DNA of 64,000 nt, taken from contig NZ_JMSQ01000001.1 in NCBI RefSeq assembly GCF_000696575.1, forward strand, positions 186,001 through 250,000, in the 5' to 3' direction. The notes below the pieces were generated by a model. The model saw nothing but the letters and a program-made list of their open reading frames with translations. It was not told the origin of the DNA and searched no databases. The position numbers were made by a program, and so were the translations under genes. Each line of letters begins with the position of its first letter. The stretch's first letter is position 1. Positions 8,386-19,308 of this stretch are shown one piece after another. Source of the DNA: Siccibacter colletis. GTDB lineage: Bacteria > Pseudomonadota > Gammaproteobacteria > Enterobacterales > Enterobacteriaceae.

Positions 8386-10302
8386 TTATTTCTTATCTTT
8401 TACTTCTTCGAACTCAGCGTCGACCACGTCGTCTTCTTTCGCGTTGTTCGCAGAAGCGTCAGCGGAACCCGTCTGCTGCTGGGCGTGCTGCTGCTGTGCG
8501 ATTTCCATCAGCTTCTGGGAAACCTGCGCCAGCGCCTGCATCTTCGCTTCGATATCGGCTTTATCTTCACCTTTCAGTGAGGTTTCCAGCTCGCTCAGCG
8601 CGGACTCGATAGCGGTTTTGTCTTCGGCCGGCAGCTGCTCGCCCGCTTCTTCAACCTGCTTACGGGTGCTGTGCAGCAGGTGGTCGCCCTGGTTGCGGGT
8701 CTGAACCAGCTCTTCGAACTTACGGTCAGACTCGGCGTTAGCTTCCGCTTCCTGCACCATTTTCTGGATCTCTTCTTCGTTCAGACCGGAAGAGGCCTTG
8801 ATGGTGATCTTCTGCTCTTTACCGCTGTTTTTGTCTTTCGCGGAAACATGCAGGATACCGTCAGCATCGATATCGAAGGTAACTTCGATCTGCGGCATGC
8901 CGCGCGGTGCCGGGTTGATGCCATCCAGGTTGAACTGACCCAGAGATTTGTTATCACCGGCGCGTTTACGCTCACCCTGCAGCACGTGGATGGTTACCGC
9001 AGACTGGTTGTCTTCTGCAGTAGAGAACACCTGGCTGTGCTTGGTCGGGATGGTGGTGTTTTTGCTGATCAGCGCCGTCATCACGCCACCCATGGTTTCG
9101 ATACCCAGCGACAGCGGGGTAACGTCCAGCAGCAGTACGTCTTTTACGTCGCCGGTCAGAACGCCGCCCTGAACCGCAGCACCGATGGCCACTGCTTCAT
9201 CCGGGTTTACGTCTTTACGCGGCTCTTTACCGAAGAACTCAGCAACTTTTTTCTGCACCATCGGCATACGGGTCTGACCGCCGACCAGGATAACGTCCTG
9301 GATGTCGGAAACGGACAGGCCAGCATCCTGCAGAGCAACTTTCAGCGGCTCGATAGAACGGTTTACCAGGTCTTCTACCAGGCTTTCCAGTTTCGCACGG
9401 GTCACTTTGATGTTCATGTGTTTCGGACCGGTCGCGTCTGCAGTGATGTACGGCAGGTTCACGTCGGTCTGCTGTGCAGAAGAAAGTTCGATTTTCGCTT
9501 TCTCTGCCGCTTCTTTCAGGCGCTGCATCGCCAGCGGATCGTTGCGCAGGTCGATGCCCTGATCTTTCTTAAACTCTTCAACGAGGTAGTTGATCATGCG
9601 GCTGTCGAAGTCTTCACCACCCAGGTGGGTATCACCGTTGGTCGCCAGTACTTCGAAGGTTTTTTCGCCGTCAACTTCGTCGATTTCGATAATAGAGATA
9701 TCGAAGGTACCACCACCGAGGTCGTAAACCGCGATCGTGCGGTTGCCAACTTCTTTATCCAGGCCGTAAGCCAGTGCGGCAGCGGTCGGTTCGTTGATGA
9801 TACGTTTTACTTCCAGACCCGCGATACGGCCGGCGTCTTTAGTCGCCTGACGCTGCGCATCGTTAAAGTAGGCCGGAACGGTGATAACCGCTTCAGTTAC
9901 CGGTTCGCCCAGGTAATCTTCCGCCGTTTTCTTCATTTTTTTCAGCACTTCAGCAGAGATCTGCGGCGGTGCCATTTTCTGTCCTTTCACGTCCAGCCAT
10001 GCGTCGCCGTTGTCAGCGCCGATGATTTTGTACGGCATGATGGAAACATCACGCTGCACTTCTTCGTCCTGGAAGCGGCGGCCGATCAGGCGTTTGATCG
10101 CAAACAGGGTGTTCTGCGGGTTCGTCACTGCCTGACGTTTAGCCGGCTGACCTACCAGAGTTTCACCGTCCTGCGTATAGGCAATGATTGAAGGGGTAGT
10201 ACGGTCACCCTCGGCGTTTTCCAGCACGCGTGCTGTGGTGCCATCCATAATCGCTACACAAGAGTTGGTTGTGCCCAGGTCAATACCAATAATTTTACCC
10301 AT
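8386..10302 (-). CDS. dnaK: Chaperone DnaK (Hsp70)
   Basis: 638 residues, the E. coli length. The nucleotide-binding domain carries the phosphate-1 motif [12 protein letters not shown] near the N-terminus, the phosphate-2 motif [13 protein letters not shown] and the adenosine motif [10 protein letters not shown]; the linker [13 protein letters not shown] leads into the substrate-binding domain and the helical lid. It ends in the disordered tail [16 protein letters not shown]. It folds nascent and stress-damaged proteins with DnaJ and GrpE and restrains sigma-32. A sigma-32 promoter lies upstream. It is divergent from satP with no yaaW/yaaI between them, unlike E. coli. Confidence 0.99.
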   Translation of the reverse strand: MGKIIGIDLGTTNSCVAIMDGTTARVLENAEGDRTTPSIIAYTQDGETLVGQPAKRQAVTNPQNTLFAIKRLIGRRFQDEEVQRDVSIMPYKIIGADNGDAWLDVKGQKMAPPQISAEVLKKMKKTAEDYLGEPVTEAVITVPAYFNDAQRQATKDAGRIAGLEVKRIINEPTAAALAYGLDKEVGNRTIAVYDLGGGTFDISIIEIDEVDGEKTFEVLATNGDTHLGGEDFDSRMINYLVEEFKKDQGIDLRNDPLAMQRLKEAAEKAKIELSSAQQTDVNLPYITADATGPKHMNIKVTRAKLESLVEDLVNRSIEPLKVALQDAGLSVSDIQDVILVGGQTRMPMVQKKVAEFFGKEPRKDVNPDEAVAIGAAVQGGVLTGDVKDVLLLDVTPLSLGIETMGGVMTALISKNTTIPTKHSQVFSTAEDNQSAVTIHVLQGERKRAGDNKSLGQFNLDGINPAPRGMPQIEVTFDIDADGILHVSAKDKNSGKEQKITIKASSGLNEEEIQKMVQEAEANAESDRKFEELVQTRNQGDHLLHSTRKQVEEAGEQLPAEDKTAIESALSELETSLKGEDKADIEAKMQALAQVSQKLMEIAQQQHAQQQTGSADASANNAKEDDVVDAEFEEVKDKK

Positions 10303-10422
10303 CTAAACGTCTCCACTAAAAATTCGTCATCATGTGGTTGTGAACCTGTAATAAGGGCGAAACGTGCTGTTTCAACTGCCCCGCTTTTAATTTTTCAGGT
10401 TCCCTCACTGCGGTTGTCTACA

Positions 10423-10454
10423 AGATGGGGTCGCTCCGCCCGCCATCAAGGGGG
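10423..10454 (-). promoter_or_regulatory. Sigma-32 heat-shock promoter of dnaKJ
   Basis: On the minus strand a -35 element CCCCCTTGATG is separated by 13 nt from a -10 element CCCCATCT, matching the E. coli dnaK P1 promoter and the sigma-32 consensus. The leader to the dnaK ATG is roughly 110 nt. Confidence 0.9.
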
Positions 10455-10595
10455 CGATGCAAAAAATTTTTCGTTTCGCTGTGGCGAGATCATAGACGCC
10501 GCCCATACGCCTGATTATGATGCCGCGCCCGGCTGAAAAGTGTTTTCGCACCGGGAATATCACTAACATAAATTTAATGATGATTTTGAGGATCT

Positions 10596-11162
10596 ATGGG
10601 CAACACTCAGTTGGCTAATCCGGCTCCACTGGGCTTGATGGGTTTTGGCTTGACCACCATTCTGCTCAATTTGCACAACATCGGGCTTTTTCCGTTAGAC
10701 GGCATCATCCTTGCGATGGGCATATTTTACGGCGGCCTGGCGCAGATTTTCGCGGGTCTGCTGGAGTATAAAAAAGGTAATACCTTTGGTCTGACGGCGT
10801 TTACCTCTTACGGCGCGTTCTGGCTGACGCTGGTGGCCATCCTGGTCATGCCGAAATTTGGTATGGCCGAGCCGGCAAACGGGCATTTCCTCGGCGTTTA
10901 CCTGGCGCTGTGGGGCGTGTTCACGCTGTTTATGTTCTTCGGCACCCTGAAGGGCGCGCGCGTCCTGCAGTTTGTGTTTCTGAGCCTGACGGTGCTGTTC
11001 GCCCGGCTGGCCGTGGGTCATCTGCTGGATAACGAGGGCATCGTTCACATTGCGGGCTGGATTGGCATCGTGTGTGGCGCCAGCGCGGTCTACCTGGCGA
11101 TGGGCGAAGTGCTGAACGAGCAGTACGGTCGCACCGTGCTGCCGATTGGCGAGCCAAAATAA
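10596..11162 (+). CDS. satP: Acetate/succinate:proton symporter SatP (YaaH)
   Basis: 188 residues, AceTr family, six predicted inner-membrane helices. The family signature NPAPLGLMGFG is at residues ~8-18. It takes up acetate and succinate with protons. Near-identical to E. coli SatP over the whole length (GWIGIVCGASAVYLAMGEVLNEQ at the C-terminus). A GAGGAT ribosome site precedes the ATG. It diverges from dnaK as in E. coli, but the next gene is yggN, which in E. coli lies about a third of the chromosome away; see findings. Confidence 0.96.
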   Translation: MGNTQLANPAPLGLMGFGLTTILLNLHNIGLFPLDGIILAMGIFYGGLAQIFAGLLEYKKGNTFGLTAFTSYGAFWLTLVAILVMPKFGMAEPANGHFLGVYLALWGVFTLFMFFGTLKGARVLQFVFLSLTVLFARLAVGHLLDNEGIVHIAGWIGIVCGASAVYLAMGEVLNEQYGRTVLPIGEPK

Positions 11163-11163
11163 G

Positions 11164-11194
11164 TAAAAACGCCTCTCCTTGTGGGGAGAGGCGT
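11164..11194 (-). terminator. Terminator between satP and yggN
   Basis: A strong hairpin (ACGCCTCTCC / GGAGAGGCGT) is followed by TTTTTAC on the minus strand, so it ends yggN transcription. The same stem lacks a T-tract on the plus strand but may still slow satP transcripts. It sits at the rearrangement junction. Confidence 0.8.
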
Positions 11195-11199
11195 ACCGG

Positions 11200-11916
11200 T
11201 TACTTCAGGCCGGATACCAGCGTTTTACGCTGATCTTCAAGCGACACCACCCTGGCGCACACCGCTTTTCCGAAACCTTCAAAATCTTTTTCCTGCTTTT
11301 TCCACTCGGTCTGAATCGCGCTTTGCAGCCCGCCCATGCTGCCGAGAATGCCCTGCAACGGATTGCCGCCGCCGGAGGTCACCGCTTTAGCACCCATCTC
11401 GTTGATGCTGTCCTGTAGCAGGCCGCCCATGGTCTGATTCACCAGTTGCTGACCTTCCGCTCGCACCTGGTCGATGGCTTTGTAATGGAATGCCATGCCG
11501 TCGCTGCGGCGCTCCAGAATGCGGTTCATCTGGGTTTTCAGCTGACCATCAAGGGTCGTCAGGCGCTTGCGCATGTTGCTGCTGGAACCCACCTGCTCGG
11601 TGATAATTTTGTCGAGCGCCACGCGGCCTCTTTCGAGGCGGGCACGGGCACCTTCGTCAATCCACGGCAGCGCCGAGCGCAGATCGGTCTGATAATCCCT
11701 GGCCTGCTCGCGCTGGGCGGCGGTGAGGCTTACCTGTTTGCCGTTAAACATCACGCCGCCGTCCGGGCCAATGACCAGGTTGCCATTCTCACCCACGACC
11801 TGCACGGTCTGCGGGCTTAAAATCACATCATCTTTTGGTGTGACACTGCATTTGTATTCCGCATGAGCACTTACGGCGGTTGCCATCAGCGCCACCAGCA
11901 GCGTTTTACGCATCAT
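11200..11916 (-). CDS. yggN: YggN, DUF2884 periplasmic protein
   Basis: 238 residues, conserved but uncharacterised. An N-terminal Sec signal (MMRKTLLVALMATAVSAHAEYKC) with cleavage after AHA predicts a periplasmic location. The rest is mainly helical, with conserved stretches such as HYKAIDQVRAEGQQLVNQ and KKQEKDFEGFGK matching E. coli YggN closely. It follows yggL on the same strand, 74 bp downstream. No enzymatic motif is visible; function unknown. Confidence 0.92.
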   Translation of the reverse strand: MMRKTLLVALMATAVSAHAEYKCSVTPKDDVILSPQTVQVVGENGNLVIGPDGGVMFNGKQVSLTAAQREQARDYQTDLRSALPWIDEGARARLERGRVALDKIITEQVGSSSNMRKRLTTLDGQLKTQMNRILERRSDGMAFHYKAIDQVRAEGQQLVNQTMGGLLQDSINEMGAKAVTSGGGNPLQGILGSMGGLQSAIQTEWKKQEKDFEGFGKAVCARVVSLEDQRKTLVSGLK

Positions 11917-11990
11917 AAACTCTTCCTCACATCCATCAGGGCCTGGCTCTCAGACAAAAACGGGCCGGCAAGCCGACCCGCTGTTCATGC

Positions 11991-12317
11991 TTAATCCCAC
12001 CATACGTCGAAGAGTTCGCTGGTGCGCACCTCTTCGAGTTTGCGATCCTCAAGCCATTTGCGCACCAGCGCCTGATGCTCTTCGGTGCACTTGCCGATCT
12101 CCTGCATGCAGATCAGCCCTTCCCATGCCAGATAGCCGCTGCCGTCAAACGCCAGTTTGTTCGGCTCAATCACTTCATTGATCAGATCTTCTACCGTCTG
12201 ATCGATCTGCGCTTCGCTGGTCCCTTCCGGGAAGCGCCACGCCACCGAAAAGCCCAGCTCCTGGAACTCATCGATGTGCATCTTTTTACGTAAACGACGG
12301 CTGCGTTGCGTTGCCAT
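11991..12317 (-). CDS. yggL: YggL, DUF469 ribosome-associated protein
   Basis: 108 residues, acidic apart from a basic start ([23 protein letters not shown]), as in E. coli YggL, which has been reported to bind the 50S ribosomal subunit. Its ATG overlaps the trmB stop by one base (TAATG), indicating translational coupling. The end LEEVRTSELFDVWWD is conserved. Role otherwise unclear. Confidence 0.93.
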   Translation of the reverse strand: MATQRSRRLRKKMHIDEFQELGFSVAWRFPEGTSEAQIDQTVEDLINEVIEPNKLAFDGSGYLAWEGLICMQEIGKCTEEHQALVRKWLEDRKLEEVRTSELFDVWWD

Positions 12318-13036
12318 TATTTCACCCTCTCAAACATTAAATCCCATACGCCGTGGCCTAAACGGTGGCCACGCTGCTCAAATTTAGTTACCGGGCGCGA
12401 TTCCGGGCGCGGTACATAGTCCTGGGTCGGTGACAGGTTTTTATACCCGTCGAGCTGGCTCATCACTTCGAGCATATGTTCGGCATAAGGTTCCCAGTCG
12501 GTCGCCATATGGAATACGCCCCCCATCTTCAGCTTGCCTTTTACCAGCTCGGCAAACGGCGCCTGCACGATGCGGCGCTTGTTGTGGCGCGCTTTATGCC
12601 ACGGGTCCGGGAAGAACAGCTGCACCATGGTCAGGGCATTATCCGGGATCATTTTCTCCAGCACTTCCACCGCGTCGTGACACATCACGCGCAGGTTGCT
12701 GATGCCCTCTTCCTGAGCCGCACTCAGGCAGGCACCCACGCCCGGCTGGTGAACTTCAATCCCGAGGAAGTTCTGATACGGATTGGCTTTCGCCATGGTG
12801 ACCAGCGACGCGCCCATGCCGAAGCCAATCTCCAGCGTGGTTGGCGCATCGCGGCCAAACAGCGCCACCAGATCGAGCGGCTGCGCGGTGTACTCCACGC
12901 CCATCACCGGCCAGAGATGGTCCAGCGCGTGTTGCTGACCTTTGGTCAGGCGTCCCTGGCGGCGGACAAAGCTACGAATACGGCGCAGCGGGCGTCCGTT
13001 TTCATCAAATTCCGGTGAAATGACGTCGTTATTCAT
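12317..13036 (-). CDS. trmB: tRNA (guanine-N7-)-methyltransferase TrmB
   Basis: 239 residues, as in E. coli. Makes m7G46 in the variable loop of tRNAs using S-adenosylmethionine. The AdoMet-binding motif I is [11 protein letters not shown] (~residue 70); the conserved [15 protein letters not shown] stretch (~145-160) contributes the substrate site. First gene of trmB-yggL-yggN, divergent from mutY across 155 bp, the same arrangement as in E. coli. Confidence 0.97.
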   Translation of the reverse strand: MNNDVISPEFDENGRPLRRIRSFVRRQGRLTKGQQHALDHLWPVMGVEYTAQPLDLVALFGRDAPTTLEIGFGMGASLVTMAKANPYQNFLGIEVHQPGVGACLSAAQEEGISNLRVMCHDAVEVLEKMIPDNALTMVQLFFPDPWHKARHNKRRIVQAPFAELVKGKLKMGGVFHMATDWEPYAEHMLEVMSQLDGYKNLSPTQDYVPRPESRPVTKFEQRGHRLGHGVWDLMFERVK

Positions 13037-13191
13037 AAAAAATCAGTCTGCTTGAGTTGATAGGAAGGCAAACGGGCATTATCCAAAGTTAGTTACCGGA
13101 TGCAAGCACCGGAAAGTTCCGGTTTACAGCGTACAGCCGCTGTGCTGGAATCTGGCCCCCTGTTACCCATTACGGAAGCCCGGCATTAATG

Positions 13192-14546
<1,355 letters not shown>

Positions 14547-14653
14547 CAATAACGTTTTCCCGTCTGGGGCGTCAGCCTCAGGCGCGGCAAACCTGGTGAA
14601 AAGTGGAAGTGATTCAGCCCCCCATGTTCAACACAACACGCAATCCAGGAAGC

Positions 14654-15733
14654 ATGAAAAAACTTTTAGCGCTGGCCCTGTTGGCCCCCCTGCTCGTCTC
14701 CTGTTCCGGCTCGAACAAGGGCGACAGCTACAACGAAGCCTATGTGAAGGACACCAACGGTTTCGATATTCTGATGGGGCAGTTTGCCAACAATATTGAG
14801 AACATCTGGGGCTTCAATGAAGTATTGATCGCCGGTCCCAAGGACTACGTGAAGTACACCGATCAGTACCAGACCCGCAGCCATATTAATTTCGAAGCCG
14901 GTACGCTGACCGTCGAGACCATCGCCGGCACCGATCCCGCCGCGCGTCTGCGCCAGGCTATTATCATGACTCTGTTGATGGGCGACGATCCGAGCGGCGT
15001 GGACCTCTATTCCGACGCCAATGACATTCAGATTTCCAAAGAGCCGTTCCTGTACGGACAGGTGCTGGACCATACCGGTCAGCCGATCCGCTGGGAAGGA
15101 CGCGCCACTCAATACGCCGACTGGCTGCTGCAAAATCGCCTGAAGAGCCGCAAGGCCGGGCTGCGCATTATCTACAGCGTGACCATCAATCTGGTGCCAA
15201 ACCACCTCGATAAGCGTGCGCATAAATATCTCGGCATGGTGCGTCAGGCCTCGCGTAAATACGGCGTTGATGAATCGCTGATCCTGGCGATTATGCAGAC
15301 CGAATCCTCGTTCAACCCCTACGCCGTCAGCCGCTCCGACGCGCTGGGGCTGATGCAGGTGGTCCAGCATTCGGCGGGTAAAGACGTGTTCCGCTCGCAG
15401 GGCAAGTCCGGCACGCCGAGCCGCAGCTTCCTGTTCGATCCGGCCAACAACATTGATACCGGTACCGCCTATCTGGCGATGCTGAACGATGTGTACCTGG
15501 GCGATATCATGAATCCTACCTCGCGGCGCTATGCGGTGATCACCGCGTACAACGGCGGGGCGGGCAGCGTGCTACGCGTGTTCTCCAGCGACAAGATCGA
15601 GGCGGCGGCTATCATCAACACCATGACGCCGGGCGATGTGTACCAGACGCTCACCACCCGCCATCCGTCGGCGGAGTCGCGGCGCTACCTCTACAAGGTG
15701 AATACCGCCCAGAAGAGCTATCGTCGGCAGTAG
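14654..15733 (+). CDS. mltC: Membrane-bound lytic murein transglycosylase C
   Basis: 359 residues, as in E. coli. Outer-membrane lipoprotein that cleaves murein to 1,6-anhydro products. Signal peptide with lipobox LLVSC (lipidated Cys at ~16). The N-terminal DUF3393-like domain spans ~20-190; the SLT domain (~190-355) has catalytic Glu in [17 protein letters not shown], then the GLMQVV and ITAYNGGAG motifs. The start was set to [10 protein letters not shown] because the longer frame has no family match. Last gene of the mutY operon. E. coli has nupG next; here it is absent. Confidence 0.97.
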   Translation: MKKLLALALLAPLLVSCSGSNKGDSYNEAYVKDTNGFDILMGQFANNIENIWGFNEVLIAGPKDYVKYTDQYQTRSHINFEAGTLTVETIAGTDPAARLRQAIIMTLLMGDDPSGVDLYSDANDIQISKEPFLYGQVLDHTGQPIRWEGRATQYADWLLQNRLKSRKAGLRIIYSVTINLVPNHLDKRAHKYLGMVRQASRKYGVDESLILAIMQTESSFNPYAVSRSDALGLMQVVQHSAGKDVFRSQGKSGTPSRSFLFDPANNIDTGTAYLAMLNDVYLGDIMNPTSRRYAVITAYNGGAGSVLRVFSSDKIEAAAIINTMTPGDVYQTLTTRHPSAESRRYLYKVNTAQKSYRRQ

Positions 15734-15734
15734 T

Positions 15735-15766
15735 AAAAAAGCCCCTCACCAGAGGGGCTTTTTTTA
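15735..15766. terminator. Bidirectional terminator mltC / speC
   Basis: AAAAAAGCCCCTC, a short loop, and GAGGGGCTTTTTTT between the convergent mltC and speC genes; both strands have a T-tract. Confidence 0.95.
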
Positions 15767-15774
15767 TCAGCGCT

Positions 15775-17913
15775 TTAGTGCTTCACCATATTGCCGTAGA
15801 GCCGTTTGATGCCGTCGGCATCGGTCTCGCTGTAGACGCCCTGCAGCTCCGGCGAGAAGCCCGGCAGCAGGTTTACCCCCTCTTCCAGCGCGAGGAAATA
15901 GCGCAGTGCCGCGCCGTCCCACACTTCGCCAGGCACCACGCACAGCACGCCCGGCGGGTAAGGCAGCGCCCCCTCCGCCGCGATGCGCCCTTTCGCCTCG
16001 CTCAGCCGCACCAGTTCAACCTTGCCGCGAATAAACTCAATATTGGCATCCTGCGGATTCATCACCACCTCCGGCAGTTCAGCGCGGCGGAACATCGCCT
16101 TCTGCAGATCCTTCACGTCAAAGCTGACATAGAGATCGTGCATCTCCTGGCAGAGCTGGCGCAGGGTATAGCCCTTGTAGCGCACCGGATATTTGTTGTA
16201 GATGGTCGGCAACACGTCAGCCAGCGGCGTATCGTCTTCGATGTGCTGCTCAAACTGCGCCAGCATCGCCACCAGCTGCGCGATTTTCTCCGGGCTTTCC
16301 GCCGGGGTGAGCAGGAACAGAATCGAATTGAGATCCGATTTTTCCGGCACTACACCGTTCTCGCGCAGGTAGTTGGCGAGGATCGCGGCCGGCACGCCAA
16401 AATCCGCGTACTCCCCGCTCTCCGGGTCGATCCCTGGCGTGGTGAGCAGCAGCTTGCAGGGGTCAACCATATACTGGTCGCGGGCGTAACCTTCAAAGCC
16501 GTGCCAGCGTGCGCCCGGCTCGAAGGTGAAGAACTGGCGATCCCGGGCAATCAGATCGGTGGGGTGATCCTGCCAGGGCCGTCCGGCGATCTCCGGCGGC
16601 ACAAAGGGTTTGATCATGGTGCAGTTGGCGATGATCGCTTTGCGCGCCTCGATCCCCAGCGCCACGCAGTCGGCCCACAGCCGGCGTCCGCTCTCCCCTT
16701 CATGGATTTTCGCATTCACGTCGAGAGCAGCGAACAGCGGATAGAACGGGCTGGTAGACGCATGCAGCATAAAGGCGTTATTCAGCCGCTTGTGCGGACA
16801 GAACCGCGCCTGGCCGCGCAGGTGATTATCCTTTTTATGGATCTGCGACGTCTGCGAGAACCCGGCCTGCTGTTTGTGCACCGACTGGGTAACAAAGATG
16901 CCCGGATCGTTCTCATTTAACTCCAGCAGCAGCGGCGAGCACTCCGCCATCATCGGGATAAACTGCTCGTAGCCGACCCACGCGGAGTCAAACAGAATGT
17001 AGTCGCACAGATGACCGATGGTGTCGATCACCTGACGCGCGTTGTAGAGCGTGCCGTCGTAGGTCCCGAGCTGGATCACCGCCAGCCGGAACGGGCGCGC
17101 GTCGTCGGCGCGCTGCGGCGCCACGTCGCGAATGCGCTCGCGCAGGTACGCCTCGTCAAAGCAGTGCGCGTCAATGCCGCCGATAAAGCCAAACGGGTTG
17201 CGCGCCGCCTCCAGATAAACCGGCGTCGCCCCGGCCTGGATCAGTGCCCCGTGGTGGTTCGACTTATGATTATTGCGGTCAAACAGCACCAGATCGCCGC
17301 GCGTCAGCAGGGCGTTGGTCACCACTTTATTTGCCGCCGAGGTACCGTTCAGCACGAAATAGGTTTTATCGGCGTGAAATACCTTTGCGGCAAACTTCTG
17401 GGCGTGCTTGGCCGACCCTTCGTGGATCAACAGATCGCCGAGCTTCACGTCGGCATTGCACATATCGGCGCGAAAGATGTTCTCACCGAAGAAATCGTAA
17501 AACTGCCGCCCCGCCGGATGCTTTTTAAAAAACGCCCCGTGCTGGTGGCCCGGACAGGCGAAAGTACTGTTGCCCATCGCCACATACTGGCGCAGGGTGT
17601 CGAAAAACGGCGGCAGCAACGCCTCTTCATAGCGGCAGGCTGCCGCTTCCAGCTCAAGAAAATCCTGCGCCCTGCCACTCAGCACGCCGCTGATATCGGG
17701 CACGCTCGCTTCGCCTGCCTCATCCCAGAGCCATACCGGCAGATTAAAGCCGGTGCGTTTGAGCAGCGCGAGAATGCCGCTGCGGCTGTCCACCACAGAG
17801 AGGACCACCGCCGCCACGTCGGTAAAATCGGTGCTGTCCAGCGCAACCACCTCGCGGTGAGTGGAAAGTGCGGCAATCACGTCGTGACTGGCGGCAATTT
17901 TCATCGATTTCAT
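15775..17913 (-). CDS. speC: Constitutive ornithine decarboxylase SpeC
   Basis: 712 residues (E. coli 711). PLP-dependent group III decarboxylase converting ornithine to putrescine in the cytosol. Order: wing domain (1-~110), PLP domain with FACPGHQHGAFFKKHPAG and the lysine motif SVHKQQAGFSQTSQIHKKD (Lys near residue 355), then the C-terminal domain with LYGNMVKH at the end. Closer to E. coli SpeC than to inducible SpeF: it starts MKSMKIAAS and there is no adjacent potE. Its 5' region is long (494 bp to yqgA). Confidence 0.96.
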   Translation of the reverse strand: MKSMKIAASHDVIAALSTHREVVALDSTDFTDVAAVVLSVVDSRSGILALLKRTGFNLPVWLWDEAGEASVPDISGVLSGRAQDFLELEAAACRYEEALLPPFFDTLRQYVAMGNSTFACPGHQHGAFFKKHPAGRQFYDFFGENIFRADMCNADVKLGDLLIHEGSAKHAQKFAAKVFHADKTYFVLNGTSAANKVVTNALLTRGDLVLFDRNNHKSNHHGALIQAGATPVYLEAARNPFGFIGGIDAHCFDEAYLRERIRDVAPQRADDARPFRLAVIQLGTYDGTLYNARQVIDTIGHLCDYILFDSAWVGYEQFIPMMAECSPLLLELNENDPGIFVTQSVHKQQAGFSQTSQIHKKDNHLRGQARFCPHKRLNNAFMLHASTSPFYPLFAALDVNAKIHEGESGRRLWADCVALGIEARKAIIANCTMIKPFVPPEIAGRPWQDHPTDLIARDRQFFTFEPGARWHGFEGYARDQYMVDPCKLLLTTPGIDPESGEYADFGVPAAILANYLRENGVVPEKSDLNSILFLLTPAESPEKIAQLVAMLAQFEQHIEDDTPLADVLPTIYNKYPVRYKGYTLRQLCQEMHDLYVSFDVKDLQKAMFRRAELPEVVMNPQDANIEFIRGKVELVRLSEAKGRIAAEGALPYPPGVLCVVPGEVWDGAALRYFLALEEGVNLLPGFSPELQGVYSETDADGIKRLYGNMVKH

Positions 17914-18407
17914 AAGCGCAAATAACCGTATTCAGGAAAGTAAGTGACCGGAGAAGCGCGCGGGCGCTGCTCTCATAATGGGCCTGACTGGGTTCCAGCT
18001 GCGACCACAAGACATCAGTAAATACAGACCGCGTCTGGTTTTACTGCTGTCCGGCAGTGAGCGTGCGGCACCCTCACCGCATAGCGGCGGAGGACGAGAC
18101 GGTAAAGAGCGGGAAACGGGCGCGCGGCATCAGGCGATGTCGCCATGCAAGCACGAAGGCGTGGGCAGTAAGCCTGGTCATGTCGCAACCCCGTAGAAAG
18201 GAAAAAACTGGCGCAATCATGGCAGCTTCTTTTTGCTGGCGCAACCCGATGACCGGTGCGCAGGCAAAGCATTTGCAGCCAGCCACGCTAAGCTATTAAA
18301 ATTAATAACAGTTATTTTTTAACCACGAATAAAAAAGCGAAATTAATGAATAACATGGCATTCCACTCTCTTTCCGCCTGCCGCGAGCAGGGCATCAGGA
18401 GCCTGAT
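17914..18407. other. 494-bp gap between speC and yqgA
   Basis: No gene that I can support. Several short overlapping frames on both strands have no recognisable protein features. The speC-proximal part is GC-rich and may be an untranslated leader; 18285-18360 is A+T-rich and likely carries the divergent promoters. No riboswitch or leader-peptide signature was recognised. Confidence 0.5.
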
Positions 18408-19127
18408 ATGGTAACCGGACCTTTTATCAATGCTGGCGCGGTACTGCTCGGCGGCATTATCGGCGCCCTGCTGAGCCAGCGTCTCCCGGAGCGGCTGCGC
18501 GCGTCCATGCCTGCCATTTTCGGACTTGCCTCGCTGGGCATCGGTATTCTGCTGGTGATCAAATGCGCCAACCTGCCGGTGATGGTGCTGGCCACCCTGC
18601 TGGGCGCGCTACTGGGTGAGCTGTGCAATATCGAAGCGGGCATTAATAACGCGGTGATCGGCGCGCGTAATCTGGCGGCACGCCTCCGGCCAGGCAAAGG
18701 CACCAGCGCTGCGCAGGAGTCGTTTGTGCAGAGTTTTGTCGCCATTATTATTCTGTTCTGCGCCAGCGGCACCGGTGTTTTTGGTGCCATGCAGGAGGGA
18801 ATGACCGGCGATGCGAGCGTGCTTATCGCCAAAGCGTTTCTCGATTTCTTCACCGCCACTATCTTTGCCACTACTTTAGGGATTGCCGTGGCCGTCATCA
18901 GCCTGCCGATGCTGCTGGTTCAGCTGTCGCTGGCCGCCGGCGCGGTGTTTATCCTGCCGTTAACCACGCCGATGATGATGGCCGATTTTACCGCCACCGG
19001 TGGACTGCTGCTGCTGGCAACCGGGCTGCGCATCTGCGGCATTAAGATGTTTGCCGTCGCCAACCTGCTTCCCGCCCTGCTGCTGGCGATGCCGCTTTCC
19101 GCACTCTGGACGCACTTTTTTGCCTGA
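18408..19127 (+). CDS. yqgA: YqgA, DUF554 inner-membrane protein
   Basis: 239 residues with about six to seven hydrophobic helices; glycine-rich start MVTGPFINAGAVLLGGIIGALL and the family-typical FGLASLGIGILLVIKCANLP and FCASGTGVFGAMQEGMTGD stretches match E. coli YqgA. Probably an inner-membrane transporter-like protein, but its function is unknown. Followed by the pheV tRNA, the E. coli order. Confidence 0.93.
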   Translation: MVTGPFINAGAVLLGGIIGALLSQRLPERLRASMPAIFGLASLGIGILLVIKCANLPVMVLATLLGALLGELCNIEAGINNAVIGARNLAARLRPGKGTSAAQESFVQSFVAIIILFCASGTGVFGAMQEGMTGDASVLIAKAFLDFFTATIFATTLGIAVAVISLPMLLVQLSLAAGAVFILPLTTPMMMADFTATGGLLLLATGLRICGIKMFAVANLLPALLLAMPLSALWTHFFA

Positions 19128-19193
19128 GCTGCTCATAAAAACCGCAAACTGCGGTGGGAATGCGCGGCCGGGCGTGAAAGCGAGAAATTTGAT

Positions 19194-19222
19194 TTGACGT
19201 AGTGTGACGAATCGGGTTTAAT
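19194..19222 (+). promoter_or_regulatory. tRNA-Phe promoter with GC-rich discriminator
   Basis: -35 TTGACG, 17-nt spacer, -10 TTTAAT, then GCGCCCC directly upstream of the tRNA. The GC-rich discriminator is typical of stringently controlled tRNA promoters. Confidence 0.85.
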
Positions 19223-19232
19223 GCGCCCCGTT

Positions 19233-19308
19233 GCCCGGATAGCTCAGTCGGTAGAGCAGGGGATTGAAAATCCCCGTGTCCTTGGTTCGATTCCGAGTCC
19301 GGGCACCA
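19233..19308 (+). tRNA. pheV: tRNA-Phe (GAA)
   Basis: 76 nt with encoded CCA. Acceptor stem GCCCGGA/TCCGGGC, D-arm AGCTCAGTCGGTAGAGC, anticodon stem-loop GGGGATTGAAAATCCCC with GAA at 19266-19268, and T-arm GGTTCGATTCC. Its position after yqgA equals E. coli pheV, a well-known integration site of genomic islands. Copies of the 3' end recur downstream. Confidence 0.97.

Noticed and set aside
8671..10191. 506-codon open frame antisense to dnaK
   Set aside because: A shadow of GC-rich dnaK codon usage; no domain, and dnaK is certain.
18015..18299. Small open frames between speC and yqgA as leader peptides
   Set aside because: Several overlapping frames on both strands, none with a ribosome site or an ornithine-sensing motif that I recognise.
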